DNA of 64,000 nucleotides from Pyrenophora tritici-repentis (lineage: Eukaryota; Ascomycota; Dothideomycetes; Pleosporales; Pleosporaceae), in contig NC_089395.1 of NCBI RefSeq assembly GCF_003171515.1, positions 1,240,001-1,304,000 of the forward strand, written 5' to 3'. The notes under the pieces are model-generated. The model saw only the letters and a list, made by a program, of their open reading frames with translations, searched no databases and was not told the DNA's origin. The position numbers were made by a program, and so were the translations under genes. Positions 1 through 10,438 of the stretch are shown here, piece by piece (position 1 is the first letter of the stretch; each line of letters starts with the position of its first letter).

Positions 1-2286
1 GTGGCTACAACTGAGGCTGGAGAGGGTGGTCAGGATGAGACAAACAGCGCACTAGTTGAGAACTTTGACGGCATTGACTGGGCACGTTTACCTGATTTTA
101 TCAAGCCATTGGCGCGTTCTAAGCGCCCAAAAAGTTGGATCTTTCAGTATGGCTACCGCGTTGTTGAGCGCCATGCTACATCTCGAATCTGGTTTGTGTG
201 CAAGTACTGCCATGTACACAAAACTATCGACGCTGGCCGTGGTGGTTTGTTTAACATTACTCAGGCTACAACCTCAGCAGCCACCCATCTCAGCCAACCA
301 AAGCCTGGCCACAACCTTACGAAAGATGGCCCAAAGTTAGCGCAGAGAGCTCGAGGCCAGCTGTCGTTGCGGCAAGCTTTTGACGCTGGTTTAGACGTAC
401 AACAAAACACTGCTAACGCGTTTGGAAACTTCGACGTAGAGGGCTTTCGAACAGCCACTGTCATGTGGCTTGTTAACCGAAACCACCCGCTCAGCGAACT
501 TACGACGCCTGATTTTAGAGAGATGATGAGATTTGCCAACCCAGAGGCAGAGGCAGCGTTGTGGGTAAGTAATACCAGCGTTTCTACCTTTGTGATGAGG
601 TTGTTCCGGTCTATACGACCGCAAGTTATCGACACCCTGTCAGGCTCAGTAAGCAAAATACACGTAAGCTTTGATGGCTGGACAACAAAGGGTGGTAAAC
701 GTGGCTTCTTTGGAGTAGTCGCTCACTTTGCCGACGCAGCTGGAATAATACGAGACTTACCAATCGATCTGCCTGAGCTCGCTGGCGCCCACACCGGTGA
801 GGCTATTGCCAAAGCTATCTCGACGACGCTCTCAGCATACGGAATAACAAGCGACCGATTAGGCTATTTTGTACTCGACAACGCTACCAACAACGACACT
901 GCGATCGCCGCGCTCGCGCGCGAGTACGAATTTGAGTCCGCTCACCGGCGCCTCCGCTGCAGTTGTCACACGCTTAACCTCATCGGCCAGGCTATTATAT
1001 TTGGCACCAACAAAGACGCCTACGGCAACACTCAAGAGCAGTACAATACCGAGGAGCAGTATATGCGAGAGTGGCGGAAAGATGGCCCTATTGGAGTGCT
1101 AGTTGACGTCATCAACTATATCAAAACGCCGCAACAGTACGAGCTTTTTCGTGGCTACCAGCGCCTTGCCAACAACAACCTGCCTGCTGAAGGGCGTCTC
1201 AAAGTACTCGAGCCAGTCAAGCCTGTCGTCACTCGCTGGAACTCATACTATGCTGCTTTTGAGCGCGCTACCAAGCTTCAAGCCGCGTATAACTTGTACG
1301 CTGAGCATCATATCAATAGGGTTATCCTTGAAGATGCGCACGCTGCGCAGCGGAATAATAAGCGGCCCGACGCCCCAAACTGGATGAGATCAACTGGGCT
1401 CCGAGCTGCTGACTGGGCGGTGATTGCAGAGTACCAGGACTGCTTAGAGCCGCTCAAGTACGCCACAAAACGCCTCGAGGGACGCTCTAAGGATGGCAAA
1501 TACGGCGCAATCTATGAGGTTATACCCGTTTTTGAGTACGTACTCAGCAAGCTTGAGGCCCGGGCGCGCCCGTTCGAGCACGTCGACTTCAACGCTCATG
1601 CCGAGGCTCCAGAGGATCACCTCAACGTCAACCTCCGCGCCGCGTGGAGCAAAGCCAACGACTACTACAACAAGCTCGACGACTCGCCCGCTTACTACGC
1701 CGCTGTTTGCCTACACCCGTACTACAAGAACTACTGCGATGTGGCGTGGGCAGACAAAGCTGATTGGCTTACTAGTGCCAACGCGTCGTTCCAACAGCTT
1801 TGGGCGGCATACAAACCTCAACGAGCACGCCAGCGGTATACAACTGCGCCGAGTAGCAACAACATAGACGAGGCAATTATTGCTATACTTAGCCGCAACA
1901 ATGACCGAGAGGCTCCACTTGACGAGTTTGAGCGCTGGAAAACACAAGAGCCGCAGTGGACGCAGGAGCAGTACAACGCAGATGGAAATCCTGTCCAATA
2001 CTGGATACAACTACTGCCGAAATACCCGCATTTAGCGCAGTTTGCAATCGATATCATGACTATCCCAGCATCAAGCAGCGACTGTGAGCGCCTCTTCAGT
2101 GAGCTTGGCGACCTTCTTGAACCTAAACGACGTGCTCTGGGCAGTGAGCTACTCGCAGCTCTTCAATTAGTAAGGTCATGGGTGCGAGCTGGTTATAAAC
2201 CGTACAACTGTAGCGAGGCTAAGCTTTCAGATGAGCAGCTTGTAGGAGATTACAACATACTAGAGTGGAACACTGAGTTTTGGTAA
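1..2286 (+). CDS. hAT family A transposase (5'-partial at window edge)
   Basis: This is the transposase of family A, entering the window in frame. The 761 residues here correspond to the last 761 of the 854-aa protein of copy 2. A BED-type zinc-finger region lies near residues 20-100 (WFVCKYCHVHK then a distal His). The catalytic core contains HVSFDGWTTKGGKRG and YFVLDNATNND. The C-terminal hAT dimerisation block reads SSSDCERLFSELGDLLEP. The frame has no stops, so it could be functional in the complete element. Function (cut-and-paste transposition) follows from the family; activity is not shown. Confidence 0.93.
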   Translation: MATTEAGEGGQDETNSALVENFDGIDWARLPDFIKPLARSKRPKSWIFQYGYRVVERHATSRIWFVCKYCHVHKTIDAGRGGLFNITQATTSAATHLSQPKPGHNLTKDGPKLAQRARGQLSLRQAFDAGLDVQQNTANAFGNFDVEGFRTATVMWLVNRNHPLSELTTPDFREMMRFANPEAEAALWVSNTSVSTFVMRLFRSIRPQVIDTLSGSVSKIHVSFDGWTTKGGKRGFFGVVAHFADAAGIIRDLPIDLPELAGAHTGEAIAKAISTTLSAYGITSDRLGYFVLDNATNNDTAIAALAREYEFESAHRRLRCSCHTLNLIGQAIIFGTNKDAYGNTQEQYNTEEQYMREWRKDGPIGVLVDVINYIKTPQQYELFRGYQRLANNNLPAEGRLKVLEPVKPVVTRWNSYYAAFERATKLQAAYNLYAEHHINRVILEDAHAAQRNNKRPDAPNWMRSTGLRAADWAVIAEYQDCLEPLKYATKRLEGRSKDGKYGAIYEVIPVFEYVLSKLEARARPFEHVDFNAHAEAPEDHLNVNLRAAWSKANDYYNKLDDSPAYYAAVCLHPYYKNYCDVAWADKADWLTSANASFQQLWAAYKPQRARQRYTTAPSSNNIDEAIIAILSRNNDREAPLDEFERWKTQEPQWTQEQYNADGNPVQYWIQLLPKYPHLAQFAIDIMTIPASSSDCERLFSELGDLLEPKRRALGSELLAALQLVRSWVRAGYKPYNCSEAKLSDEQLVGDYNILEWNTEFW

Positions 2287-2462
2287 TTTGTATGTAGCTT
2301 AATCTCTTTGTAGTAGTCAAGTAATCCAAGTACTTGCAAGTAATACAAGCAAGTCAAGCAAGTAAAAAAATCACCCCAAGCAAGTCAAGTAAAGCCTATG
2401 TTTGAACCAAGCAAGTCAAGTTTAGAGCGGTGACTTGCTTTACTTGCTTGTTGGAAAGTCTG
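1..2462 (+). mobile_element. hAT transposon family A, copy 1 (left end outside window)
   Basis: This is the 3' portion of a hAT DNA transposon. It matches copy 2 at a constant offset of 52676 bases over its whole length, and every ORF in it has an identical counterpart there, so the copies are very recent relatives. It ends in the terminal repeat GGAAAGTCTG at 2453-2462, preceded by subterminal clusters of AAGCAAGTCAAG-type motifs (about 2315-2450). The 8 bases after it, CTTCGGTT (2463-2470), should be one target duplication; the partner lies left of the window. Confidence 0.95.
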
Positions 2463-2612
2463 CTTCGGTTGATCCGAAAAGGCCATCGCTTGACGGTTGC
2501 GCGTTGGTCATCGATGCTATTGGCTTTTCCGCATGCGCGTATGCGTTCTTGGTCTTGTGTGTAACTTGGTGTTCGAGTGTGCTACTATGAACCGCATTTA
2601 CGGTCTTGCAGG
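2463..2612. other. Spacer between two hAT elements
   Basis: This 150-bp stretch separates the right end of hAT family A copy 1 from the composite family C element. It starts with the presumed 8-bp target duplication of copy 1. Its last 8 bases, CTTGCAGG, resemble CTTCAGGT just right of the family C composite with one base missing, so they may be a decayed target duplication. I see no gene. Confidence 0.6.
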
Positions 2613-3960
2613 CAGTGATCGGAATGGTCTGGTCTGGTCTGGTCTGAGGGTACAGACCAGACCAGACCAGGTGCTTACATAAGGACCGGTCCGACCAGAC
2701 CGGTCCGACCAACAAGACCGCCAAGAATGAGGCTGAAGCAAAGAAGGAAGCCGAGGAAATGTGTTTTACTACTGACTGTCAATCTAGTCGTCTTCGTTCT
2801 CACTATCCTCGATATCGCTGTTCCCCTCAGCTTGGGGCTTTCCATACCAGGCCCGGAGACACTCGCACGCTTCTATAATATCTGCCTTCAGCCTACCACG
2901 GCGATCGACGATAGTAAGCTTCGCGCTACTAAAAAGACGTTCGCATTCATCCGACATAGGCGAGATCGCAAACATGTCTAGAGCGAAGCGAGCGAGATCT
3001 CGTTGGGAGTCGTAGCGAGATAGCCAGTACGCAATAGCCTCATTGCAACCTGCCTCTTCGTTATGAAGCCGGTCAGTAGAGATGTATTGTTCATACAAAT
3101 CAGTTGTAGAAACTGGAGCGTCTATTCGAATGCGCTTATGTTCCCGCTGGCGATCAAATGCTGGGTCAGGATCTCTCTCCTTCCTGGCTGGTGGTGGCAG
3201 CATCTCGACAGGGTACCTTCCCTTATACTCTGTCTCCCAGAGATGCTTCACCGCTAATTGTGCGTTTTCAAACCACCTCTTCTTCTCTTCGTCGCCATGA
3301 AGAACCCACTCTTGCCTGAACCATCCCCACTTGCGATATGGATCAAGGATTTGAGCCGCATAATATGCCGGTGGAAGGTCAGTATCTTCAGGGAATCGAT
3401 TTTGCCAATTCAGCTGCTGATTGTTATAGTACTCAACGCACTTTAACCAAGCAGCATCAGCGCAGCCTTGAAGGTACTTCCATGTAAAGTTGTTATCGTC
3501 CTCAGTGTGGATGTCGTGGTAGTGATCCTTCGTCTCGCTTATCTCCCGGAGAAGGCAGTCCAAAGTTGAAAACCAGTCCGCAAGTGACGTCTTCTTACCT
3601 TCAGAAAGCAAAGTTGCAGCATAGAAGTCTTTGAGAGCGAGTTCAATCTTTTCAAGCTCAAACCAGTGCTGTCCATCAAGCTTAAAGTTCGCGATCCCTA
3701 CGGAGCCCTTTCCAGGTACATGACGAGCCGAGAAGAGCTCTAAACGTTCTCGAACATTTAATGCACGTGTAATCGAATAAAACCATGAGTTCCAGCGGGT
3801 CGAGTTGTTCTGGATAAGCTCAAGCCCGTCGAATTGCGAAAGATCTCCGCCGATAATAATTGTAGCAAACTCCTCACGCCGTTGTGGAGTAAGCCTGATG
3901 TATCGCACCAGGTTGTGAAGACGACCCAAACATCCGAACTTCTTCCAGAGCTCTTCCACC
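2613..3960 (-). repeat. Inverted, 5'-truncated fragment of hAT family C
   Basis: This fragment carries the right terminus of the element and the C-terminal 391 codons of its transposase (open frame 2784-3959 on the minus strand). That frame is identical at the protein level to the end of the intact transposase on the other side. It breaks off exactly at 3960, where the 5' terminus of the full-length copy starts. It has no 5' terminus of its own, so it is not an independent element. Confidence 0.92.
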
Positions 3961-4082
3961 CAGTGATCGGAATGGTCTGGTCTGACTTGGTCTTGGTCTG
4001 GTCTAGACCGCCAAGACTTGGTCTGGTCTGGCGATTTTTTGAGACCGTGGTCGGACCGGTCTAGATGATCGGACCGGTCCGG

Positions 4083-4091
4083 CTATAAATA
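4083..4091 (+). promoter_or_regulatory. Putative TATA box of hAT-C transposase
   Basis: The sequence TATAAATAG lies inside the left subterminal region, about 135 bp upstream of the transposase start at 4223. A GTAAGT at about 4161 could mark a 5'-UTR intron. Assignment rests on position and sequence only. Confidence 0.4.
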
Positions 4092-4222
4092 GGTCCACGT
4101 GACTAGATCTTAGACTAATCTAGCCAGAAAATTTAGCACAATATGAGTCATTAAGATCAAGGTAAGTCTTCTACTTACATAGAACAATCAAGTCCTTAAC
4201 AACCTACTTATATACTATTGTT

Positions 4223-6520
4223 ATGGAGCCTTCAACACCAACCTCACCGTCCCCATCGAATATTATAAGACTAGATTTAACGTCTCTTACTCCATCTCCT
4301 ATCCCCACGTCATCACCCACCCCTATACTATCACCCACTCCTATTCAATATCACGAATCTCCAGATGAGTTCGTGCAGGGCGGTATCACGTACGTGAAAC
4401 GTGCAATAATTGCAAGGAAGGATTTCCGTCAAGGTACATCACACATCTGGAAGTACGGACTCCAATACATTCGAGATAGCGATAAGAAAGAGGTGTATTA
4501 CTGCCATGAGTGCAGGGTTGGGAAGAGCAAGCAAGAGTTGTTTGTCATCAATGGCACTTCTAGGATCCGGAATCACCTGGAACAGAAGCACCAGATTGAT
4601 CCCCAGAGTGGCATCAAGCGAAAGGGTTCTGTACGGAAGTCTATAATCGACCAGCAAAAGGATGGGGCTGCTTCCAGCATCTTTTTCTGGAAGGAGTCAG
4701 TAGAGAAGTTTAAAGAGCTTCTAATTCGTTGGATTGTGTACTGCCATATCGCCTTCTTTCAATTAGAGAACCAGTACTTTCGTGAACTACTCCTCTTTTT
4801 AAATCCGGCACTACTCAACCACCTCCCGAAGGCTGCGAAGACTATCCGAAGCTGGGTAATGAATGCATTCATATCGAAGAAGCAACAGCTTAGGGAGGAC
4901 CTACACCATTCACGGAGTAGGATCTCTATCTCCTTTGATCTCTGGACTTCACCAAACCCTTACGCTATCCTAGGCGTCGTCGCTATGTGGATTGATACTA
5001 CCGGCATGCGACGTGTTACCGCTTTAGGTATGCGACGTATATACGGCGAACATACTGGAGAGAATCTTGGATCGGTGGTCCTTGAATTGCTGGAAGAATA
5101 CGACATTAGCGGAGATCAGATTGGATACTTTATGCTGGATAATGCCTCGGCAAATGATACCGCTGTTGAGTTTATACTCAAGGATCTCTGCCCATGGATG
5201 AAGTCAAAACAACGTCGTCATCGCCGGCTGCGTTGCTTGGGCCATGTCATCAACCTCTGTTGCCAGGCGTTCCTTATGGGGCGAAACTGTGAGAAGTATC
5301 TTGCGAAGCTGGAGAAGCATCATCAACGTGGCGACTATACGAAGGTGGAAGAGCTCTGGAAGAAGTTCGGATGTTTGGGTCGTCTTCACAACCTGGTGCG
5401 ATACATCAGGCTTACTCCACAACGGCGTGAGGAGTTTGCTACAATTATTATCGGCGGAGATCTTTCGCAATTCGACGGGCTTGAGCTTATCCAGAACAAC
5501 TCGACCCGCTGGAACTCATGGTTTTATTCGATTACACGTGCATTAAATGTTCGAGAACGTTTAGAGCTCTTCTCGGCTCGTCATGTACCTGGAAAGGGCT
5601 CCGTAGGGATCGCGAACTTTAAGCTTGATGGACAGCACTGGTTTGAGCTTGAAAAGATTGAACTCGCTCTCAAAGACTTCTATGCTGCAACTTTGCTTTC
5701 TGAAGGTAAGAAGACGTCACTTGCGGACTGGTTTTCAACTTTGGACTGCCTTCTCCGGGAGATAAGCGAGACGAAGGATCACTACCACGACATCCACACT
5801 GAGGACGATAACAACTTTACATGGAAGTACCTTCAAGGCTGCGCTGATGCTGCTTGGTTAAAGTGCGTTGAGTACTATAACAATCAGCAGCTGAATTGGC
5901 AAAATCGATTCCCTGAAGATACTGACCTTCCACCGGCATATTATGCGGCTCAAATCCTTGATCCATATCGCAAGTGGGGATGGTTCAGGCAAGAGTGGGT
6001 TCTTCATGGCGACGAAGAGAAGAAGAGGTGGTTTGAAAACGCACAATTAGCGGTGAAGCATCTCTGGGAGACAGAGTATAAGGGAAGGTACCCTGTCGAG
6101 ATGCTGCCACCACCAGCCAGGAAGGAGAGAGATCCTGACCCAGCATTTGATCGCCAGCGGGAACATAAGCGCATTCGAATAGACGCTCCAGTTTCTACAA
6201 CTGATTTGTATGAACAATACATCTCTACTGACCGGCTTCATAACGAAGAGGCAGGTTGCAATGAGGCTATTGCGTACTGGCTATCTCGCTACGACTCCCA
6301 ACGAGATCTCGCTCGCTTCGCTCTAGACATGTTTGCGATCTCGCCTATGTCGGATGAATGCGAACGTCTTTTTAGTAGCGCGAAGCTTACTATCGTCGAT
6401 CGCCGTGGTAGGCTGAAGGCAGATATTATAGAAGCGTGCGAGTGTCTCCGGGCCTGGTATGGAAAGCCCCAAGCTGAGGGGAACAGCGATATCGAGGATA
6501 GTGAGAACGAAGACGACTAG
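4223..6520 (+). CDS. hAT family C transposase, full length
   Basis: This is an intact 765-aa transposase. The N-terminus is Pro/Ser/Thr-rich. A BED-like zinc finger follows at about residues 85-140 (YYCHECRVG with a distal H...H). The core has ISISFDLWTSPNPYAILGVV and IGYFMLDNASANDTA, the two acidic blocks expected in hAT enzymes. The C-terminus has the dimerisation motif SDECERLFSSAKLTI. The start at 4223 is the first ATG after the subterminal repeats. A second copy of its last 391 codons lies in inverted orientation at 2784-3959. Readthrough from either side would give a self-complementary transcript. Confidence 0.92.
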   Translation: MEPSTPTSPSPSNIIRLDLTSLTPSPIPTSSPTPILSPTPIQYHESPDEFVQGGITYVKRAIIARKDFRQGTSHIWKYGLQYIRDSDKKEVYYCHECRVGKSKQELFVINGTSRIRNHLEQKHQIDPQSGIKRKGSVRKSIIDQQKDGAASSIFFWKESVEKFKELLIRWIVYCHIAFFQLENQYFRELLLFLNPALLNHLPKAAKTIRSWVMNAFISKKQQLREDLHHSRSRISISFDLWTSPNPYAILGVVAMWIDTTGMRRVTALGMRRIYGEHTGENLGSVVLELLEEYDISGDQIGYFMLDNASANDTAVEFILKDLCPWMKSKQRRHRRLRCLGHVINLCCQAFLMGRNCEKYLAKLEKHHQRGDYTKVEELWKKFGCLGRLHNLVRYIRLTPQRREEFATIIIGGDLSQFDGLELIQNNSTRWNSWFYSITRALNVRERLELFSARHVPGKGSVGIANFKLDGQHWFELEKIELALKDFYAATLLSEGKKTSLADWFSTLDCLLREISETKDHYHDIHTEDDNNFTWKYLQGCADAAWLKCVEYYNNQQLNWQNRFPEDTDLPPAYYAAQILDPYRKWGWFRQEWVLHGDEEKKRWFENAQLAVKHLWETEYKGRYPVEMLPPPARKERDPDPAFDRQREHKRIRIDAPVSTTDLYEQYISTDRLHNEEAGCNEAIAYWLSRYDSQRDLARFALDMFAISPMSDECERLFSSAKLTIVDRRGRLKADIIEACECLRAWYGKPQAEGNSDIEDSENEDD

Positions 6521-6691
6521 ATTGACAGTCAGTAGTAAAACACATTTCTTCGGCTTCCTTCTTTGCTTCAGCCTCATTCTTGGCGGTCTTGTTGGTCGGA
6601 CCGGTCTGGTCGGACCGGTCCTTATGTAAGCACCTGGTCTGGTCTGGTCTGTACCCTCAGACCAGACCAGACCAGACCATTCCGATCACTG

Positions 6692-7270
6692 CTTCAGGTA
6701 CGCCCTATTAATACTAGCATGCAGAACACTGGCGCGCAGAGGATCTTACTAACGGATATGGTAGCACGATCGAAGGCATAAATACGTAACTCCTTGCGTA
6801 AGAGCGCTTCGTCGCCTTGCAACGGATACATCGACGGTCGGTGTCGACTGCTCCTCTTCGGGCACTTCACCCTTTGAGTGGGCATGACCATCGGTGTGCG
6901 ACCAACAACCAGCTCGTCGACAGTTCAATGAGTGCGCCAATGAGTGTACACGATGAGCTCAACATTCAGTCTCGCCATCGTGCGCTTTACCCAAAGATTA
7001 CACTCAGACATCGCCACATGGAGTGAATCTCGAAAACGTCCCGGGGATTAGGCCGCTCGACCCCCGCTCGCTACACCACTGTCTGGGACGTTCCCATGTC
7101 ACTAAAACAGCGGTTCCCTCGGAAGAAGGCTCCGAGAAACATCGGCAGTCGCGACATTGGTCTCGGCCAACACGTCGCCGTCGGAAATCGGTGCTTCCAC
7201 GAGCTGGTCACAACAAAGCCATACATCGGCGTCCATTGCACCTTCCAACATATACCCCCAGATCGGGAGC
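6692..7270. other. Non-coding or decayed stretch right of hAT-C
   Basis: Several short overlapping ORFs exist on both strands (for example 6817-7026 and 7096-7458) but none has a recognisable domain, bias or splice structure. I treat the stretch as non-coding. Confidence 0.5.
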
Positions 7271-7273
7271 AAT

Positions 7274-8640
7274 TCAGAGTCCTCTTGTTGCTAGGGTGGT
7301 ATGGAAGACAAGTTCATCTTCAAGTCGTGAGGACTCCTGTCGAAATAGCCTCTTTACCGACATGGCAAAGGCCCCACTATTGGGTCGCGCGCCAATACAT
7401 ACTCTCAGGAGCAAGCCTTGAACGATACTTAACGTACCAAAGAACTCTCCCTCCGTAGAAATGTACAATGGGCCTGGGGTTTCCCCCATTCGATCCAAAG
7501 ACATTCGATTAGGCACATGACACACTTCCCCCGTTGCAATACGTCCCGGAACACAGACATCACGAAGCCCCAGGTCAAAAGTGGAAAGAACTCTCCCTAC
7601 CGCCACCAGAGGCCATTGCTCTCGATGAGTAACACAAGGGTGCCTGGAAGTGTTCAAAGTCACATGTGATGCTAGTGCTCAACAGCTCATTAAGAAAGAG
7701 TTGTATCGGCTGTGGGTCGCAACAGGCCATAAGGGTAGGAAAGACCATGCCTAGGGATCTAGAAACTATACGTTTTTCCAAGAAGCAACAACCTTCACGC
7801 CGATCATAAATTTCAATAGAAACAGCAGCAACTCCAAAGAGCGGCGGGTGAAAGGCCGACACCTCAACAACCAGCACGCGCGACTGCTGATCATGCTACA
7901 AGCACAGTTAGGTCTTGAGTCGCCAGAGCCACTTCGTGCCTACTTGGTCACGACCATTTCAGTGGATAGATTCGAGGCGGCGTCGTATTTCTATTGATGG
8001 CGAAGAACAGACCGCAGAAGAAGGTTCTATATTCCTACCAAAATCGACAGCAACGACAATGTCGGACAGCAAGATTTACCAATGGATTCGCCCTCCGTAG
8101 GAATTTACAGAGACATGGAGACCTTGAGAGACACTACGAAATGTATCAAAGGTATACCAAAGTTACTATCATCATACACTCCAGCCATGTACTTCAAGAA
8201 GTTTCGAAAGGTCGGATTTGGCCCACATGATGGGTTCTCAATGGTCGAGGGGCGATTCCGGTAGGCATATGGAACAATCTTTGACCATTCGATAAGTTTT
8301 TCCGGTGCCACAGCAAGACAAAGCATCAACCAGATGTCTTGTGTAGACTTATGGTTGTTTCTGCGAAAGAACAGCATCTACAATTTGGAGCCTATTGGAC
8401 CGGCCTGGTTTGGACTCGCTCTTGGTATCATGTCAGACGTGGAGAAGATGATGGAAACAATGGAGATAAAAGAGAACCGTCAAATTGATACCTGGTACAT
8501 GTACATGACACAAGCGACTTCTAGTCATGAGAGAATGAAGAGTCTTCCAGCAGCGTGGAATGCCGCGAAACTTCTCCAAGGACTTTCTGAGAACATCAAG
8601 ACATCAGCGTTGCAACCTGGAAGAAGGTGAGGTGAAGTAG
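7274..8640 (-). pseudogene. Possible decayed minus-strand gene, unknown
   Basis: On the minus strand, protein-like segments occur in different frames: one at 8105-8377, one at 7575-7877 and one at 7274-7663. They follow each other in the order expected of one gene but are separated by stops and frame changes that I could not join with convincing GT-AG introns. No domain is recognised. It may be a pseudogene or chance open frames; confidence is low. Confidence 0.25.
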
Positions 8641-9796
8641 TTTGAAAGGATAGCAGAGATAAACATTCAAGCTAATATTCAAGGGATTTCTATTAAGTAC
8701 TAGTTATGTATTATGTAATTAAACATTTGAAGCATAATTTCTATGTCCGTCACGTCTCGCGCTAATCACATGATAACTAGCACCGTCCTACCTGCTCCTG
8801 TCTTCCATTACTGCTATTATGGCACTCATCCTAACTCAACACTAAACCTTCCTTCTACAAAATTGCACGATAGCGATGTACACCTCAACACAGACGCCAG
8901 AGAAGGCGGCGCTTCTCATATTACTTCATGGTGCAGCGCTCGCCCGTGCTCACCCGTGGAACACGTTAGCAGGGTCTTCGGTTGACGACTTCCAGTAATG
9001 GTGGTAATCCAAGAAATCTTCGAGTTCGATATCGCTTACATGATGCGCAATGCCCAGGCTGAATTTGCTCAGAATGATGCAGCCAGTGATTGCTCAATGG
9101 ATCTCTGAGCAGCTTATGGACGTGTCGAATTATCATAGCGAAGACGAACAACCATCTATCATCTGTCTGAGTGCGCAGAGAAGGCGATGTTCTTTCGAGC
9201 ATCAGCGGCAGAGCACGAAAGCCTACGCTCCTCCATATGCGCTTTTGTCCCTGTGTAATACGTACGTAACGTATGCTTCTGGAGCCGAAGAAGCTATGTC
9301 GTCGGATGGATTATCGGCGCCACAGATATGCAGTACCAGAGAGATGTTACCCTGAATGGGCTGAATAATTACATAAAATAACACCGTCGCAAGATCACGA
9401 CTTCGGGAGCATACTTTCTATCGGACCGGGTCGAAACTTTATCTACATAAGCTTCGATTGAATGCGATTGGCTGAGAGTGAAACAGTGTCATCCAGCGGC
9501 CTACGGAGACATCGGTAACCTAAGAAGAAATTCACCAGGTGTTTCCTCCAACCACATAACTGTCATCTTGATTCCAGCCCAGTGTTTTTTAATGTTTCAA
9601 TGCCAATTTGCATGCTGTTAACTTCAGAGCAAGACTACACAAGAGCCAAGCCGTAATATATCTGTTCTAAGTTTTTAGCTGTGTTTTACATCGCCTTGTC
9701 ATAGTAGCACCGCATGGGCATAGGACTGGTTAGACTACCGATGGAGGATCCTTGGAACACGGTATACCGCGGCCACTAAACGCATATTGCATGCTT
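8641..9796. other. Gene-poor interval
   Basis: This AT-richer sequence contains only short ORFs (for example 9050-9355) without recognisable features. I see no RNA gene or repeat. Confidence 0.5.
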
Positions 9797-10015
9797 CTAG
9801 GTCATCAGGAGTATGTAAACTTGGTGTTTACGTGCAAGGGCTGTTTCAAGAGTCTTTGCAAGGTCGGATTGGGCAGAACCCTCGGCGATAATTAGCTTAT
9901 GCACATAAAGGGTCGTCAAAACTTTGGCGTGACACTTAAGAGAGTTCTCCTGGGCAGCTTGACGCCAAGAAGGGCTCTCTGAGACATCTTTCAGGTTAGA
10001 AACAGCGGTTACCAA
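9797..10015 (-). CDS. Small hypothetical ORF (72 aa)
   Basis: This is a 72-codon open frame with mixed helix-forming composition, no signal peptide and no known motif. It is divergent to the small secreted-protein gene at 10164 and only about 150 bp away, so the two would share a promoter if both are real. I cannot exclude a chance ORF. Confidence 0.25.
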   Translation of the reverse strand: MVTAVSNLKDVSESPSWRQAAQENSLKCHAKVLTTLYVHKLIIAEGSAQSDLAKTLETALARKHQVYILLMT

Positions 10016-10060
10016 GACAAGGCGTCAACAACGAGTCGACGTATTAGTCTCCTCTCTCTC

Positions 10061-10069
10061 TATATAAAG
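10061..10069 (+). promoter_or_regulatory. TATA box of small secreted-protein gene
   Basis: TATATAAAG follows a CT-rich tract (CTCCTCTCTCTC) and lies about 100 bp upstream of the ATG at 10164. This is the usual arrangement of a strongly inducible fungal promoter with a pyrimidine-rich initiator. Confidence 0.6.
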
Positions 10070-10163
10070 CCATAGACTTCTGTCCAGAACTTCTCAGCAC
10101 CAATCTGAACTTCACTCTAATAATCCAATACTACAACTCAACCAGTCTTTAGTCTCTTTCATC

Positions 10164-10438
10164 ATGAAGATTTCTATAATCCTGTCGATTGCTTTCGCAA
10201 CTTTAGGCCTTGCCGCTAGAAACATCATGCACTTGGACAAAAACTCTATCGAGGCGCGCACTATATATGAACCTCTTGCTGGGGGTATTGGCTACCGAGC
10301 CTACGTAGATGGCAGCCTCTGTTCTTGCACTGAGTGCACTCCAGTGAGTACTCTCTGCTCTGAGATTGGAGTGCCTACTACTTATAAAGACACTAACACA
10401 CCTTGTAGGTAGATTGCACCCACATTTACAAGGAGTAA
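10164..10438 (+). CDS. Small secreted Cys-containing protein, two exons (69 aa)
   Basis: Exon 1 (10164-10343, 60 codons) encodes a typical signal peptide (MKIS followed by a hydrophobic stretch ending near Ala17-Ala18) and a short mature chain ending in a C-x-C-x2-C cluster. A 65-bp intron (10344-10408) has a GTGAGT donor, a CACTAAC branch site 12 bases before the acceptor, and a TGTAG acceptor. Exon 2 (10409-10438) adds nine residues including a fourth Cys. Reading through the intron gives an 82-aa version that stops at 10412; the spliced form is preferred because of the textbook branch site. I do not recognise a family. Size, secretion signal and repeat-rich surroundings fit a candidate effector, which is inference only. 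Confidence 0.7.

Larger units (their letters stand above)
2613..6691. mobile_element. Composite hAT family C: inverted 3' half plus full copy
   Basis: The unit begins and ends with the same terminal sequence, CAGTGATCGGAATGGTCTGG and its reverse complement. Bases 2613-3960 are an inverted copy of 5344-6691 (both 1348 bp); I find one mismatch (G2755 against T6549). A complete element occupies 3961-6691 with its own 5' terminus at 3961. The result is a fold-back structure with 1348-bp arms and a 1383-bp loop. Subterminal regions are rich in GGTCTGGTCT and GGACCGGTCC motifs. Confidence 0.93.

Noticed and set aside
3953..3960. Target duplication for the inner hAT-C copy (CTTCCACC vs CTTCAGGT)
   Set aside because: Only the first four bases match, and no second half of an interrupted element follows 6691, so simple insertion of one copy into another is not supported.
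7096..7458. 120-codon plus-strand ORF
   Set aside because: Overlaps other ORFs in all frames, no recognisable domain or splice signals.
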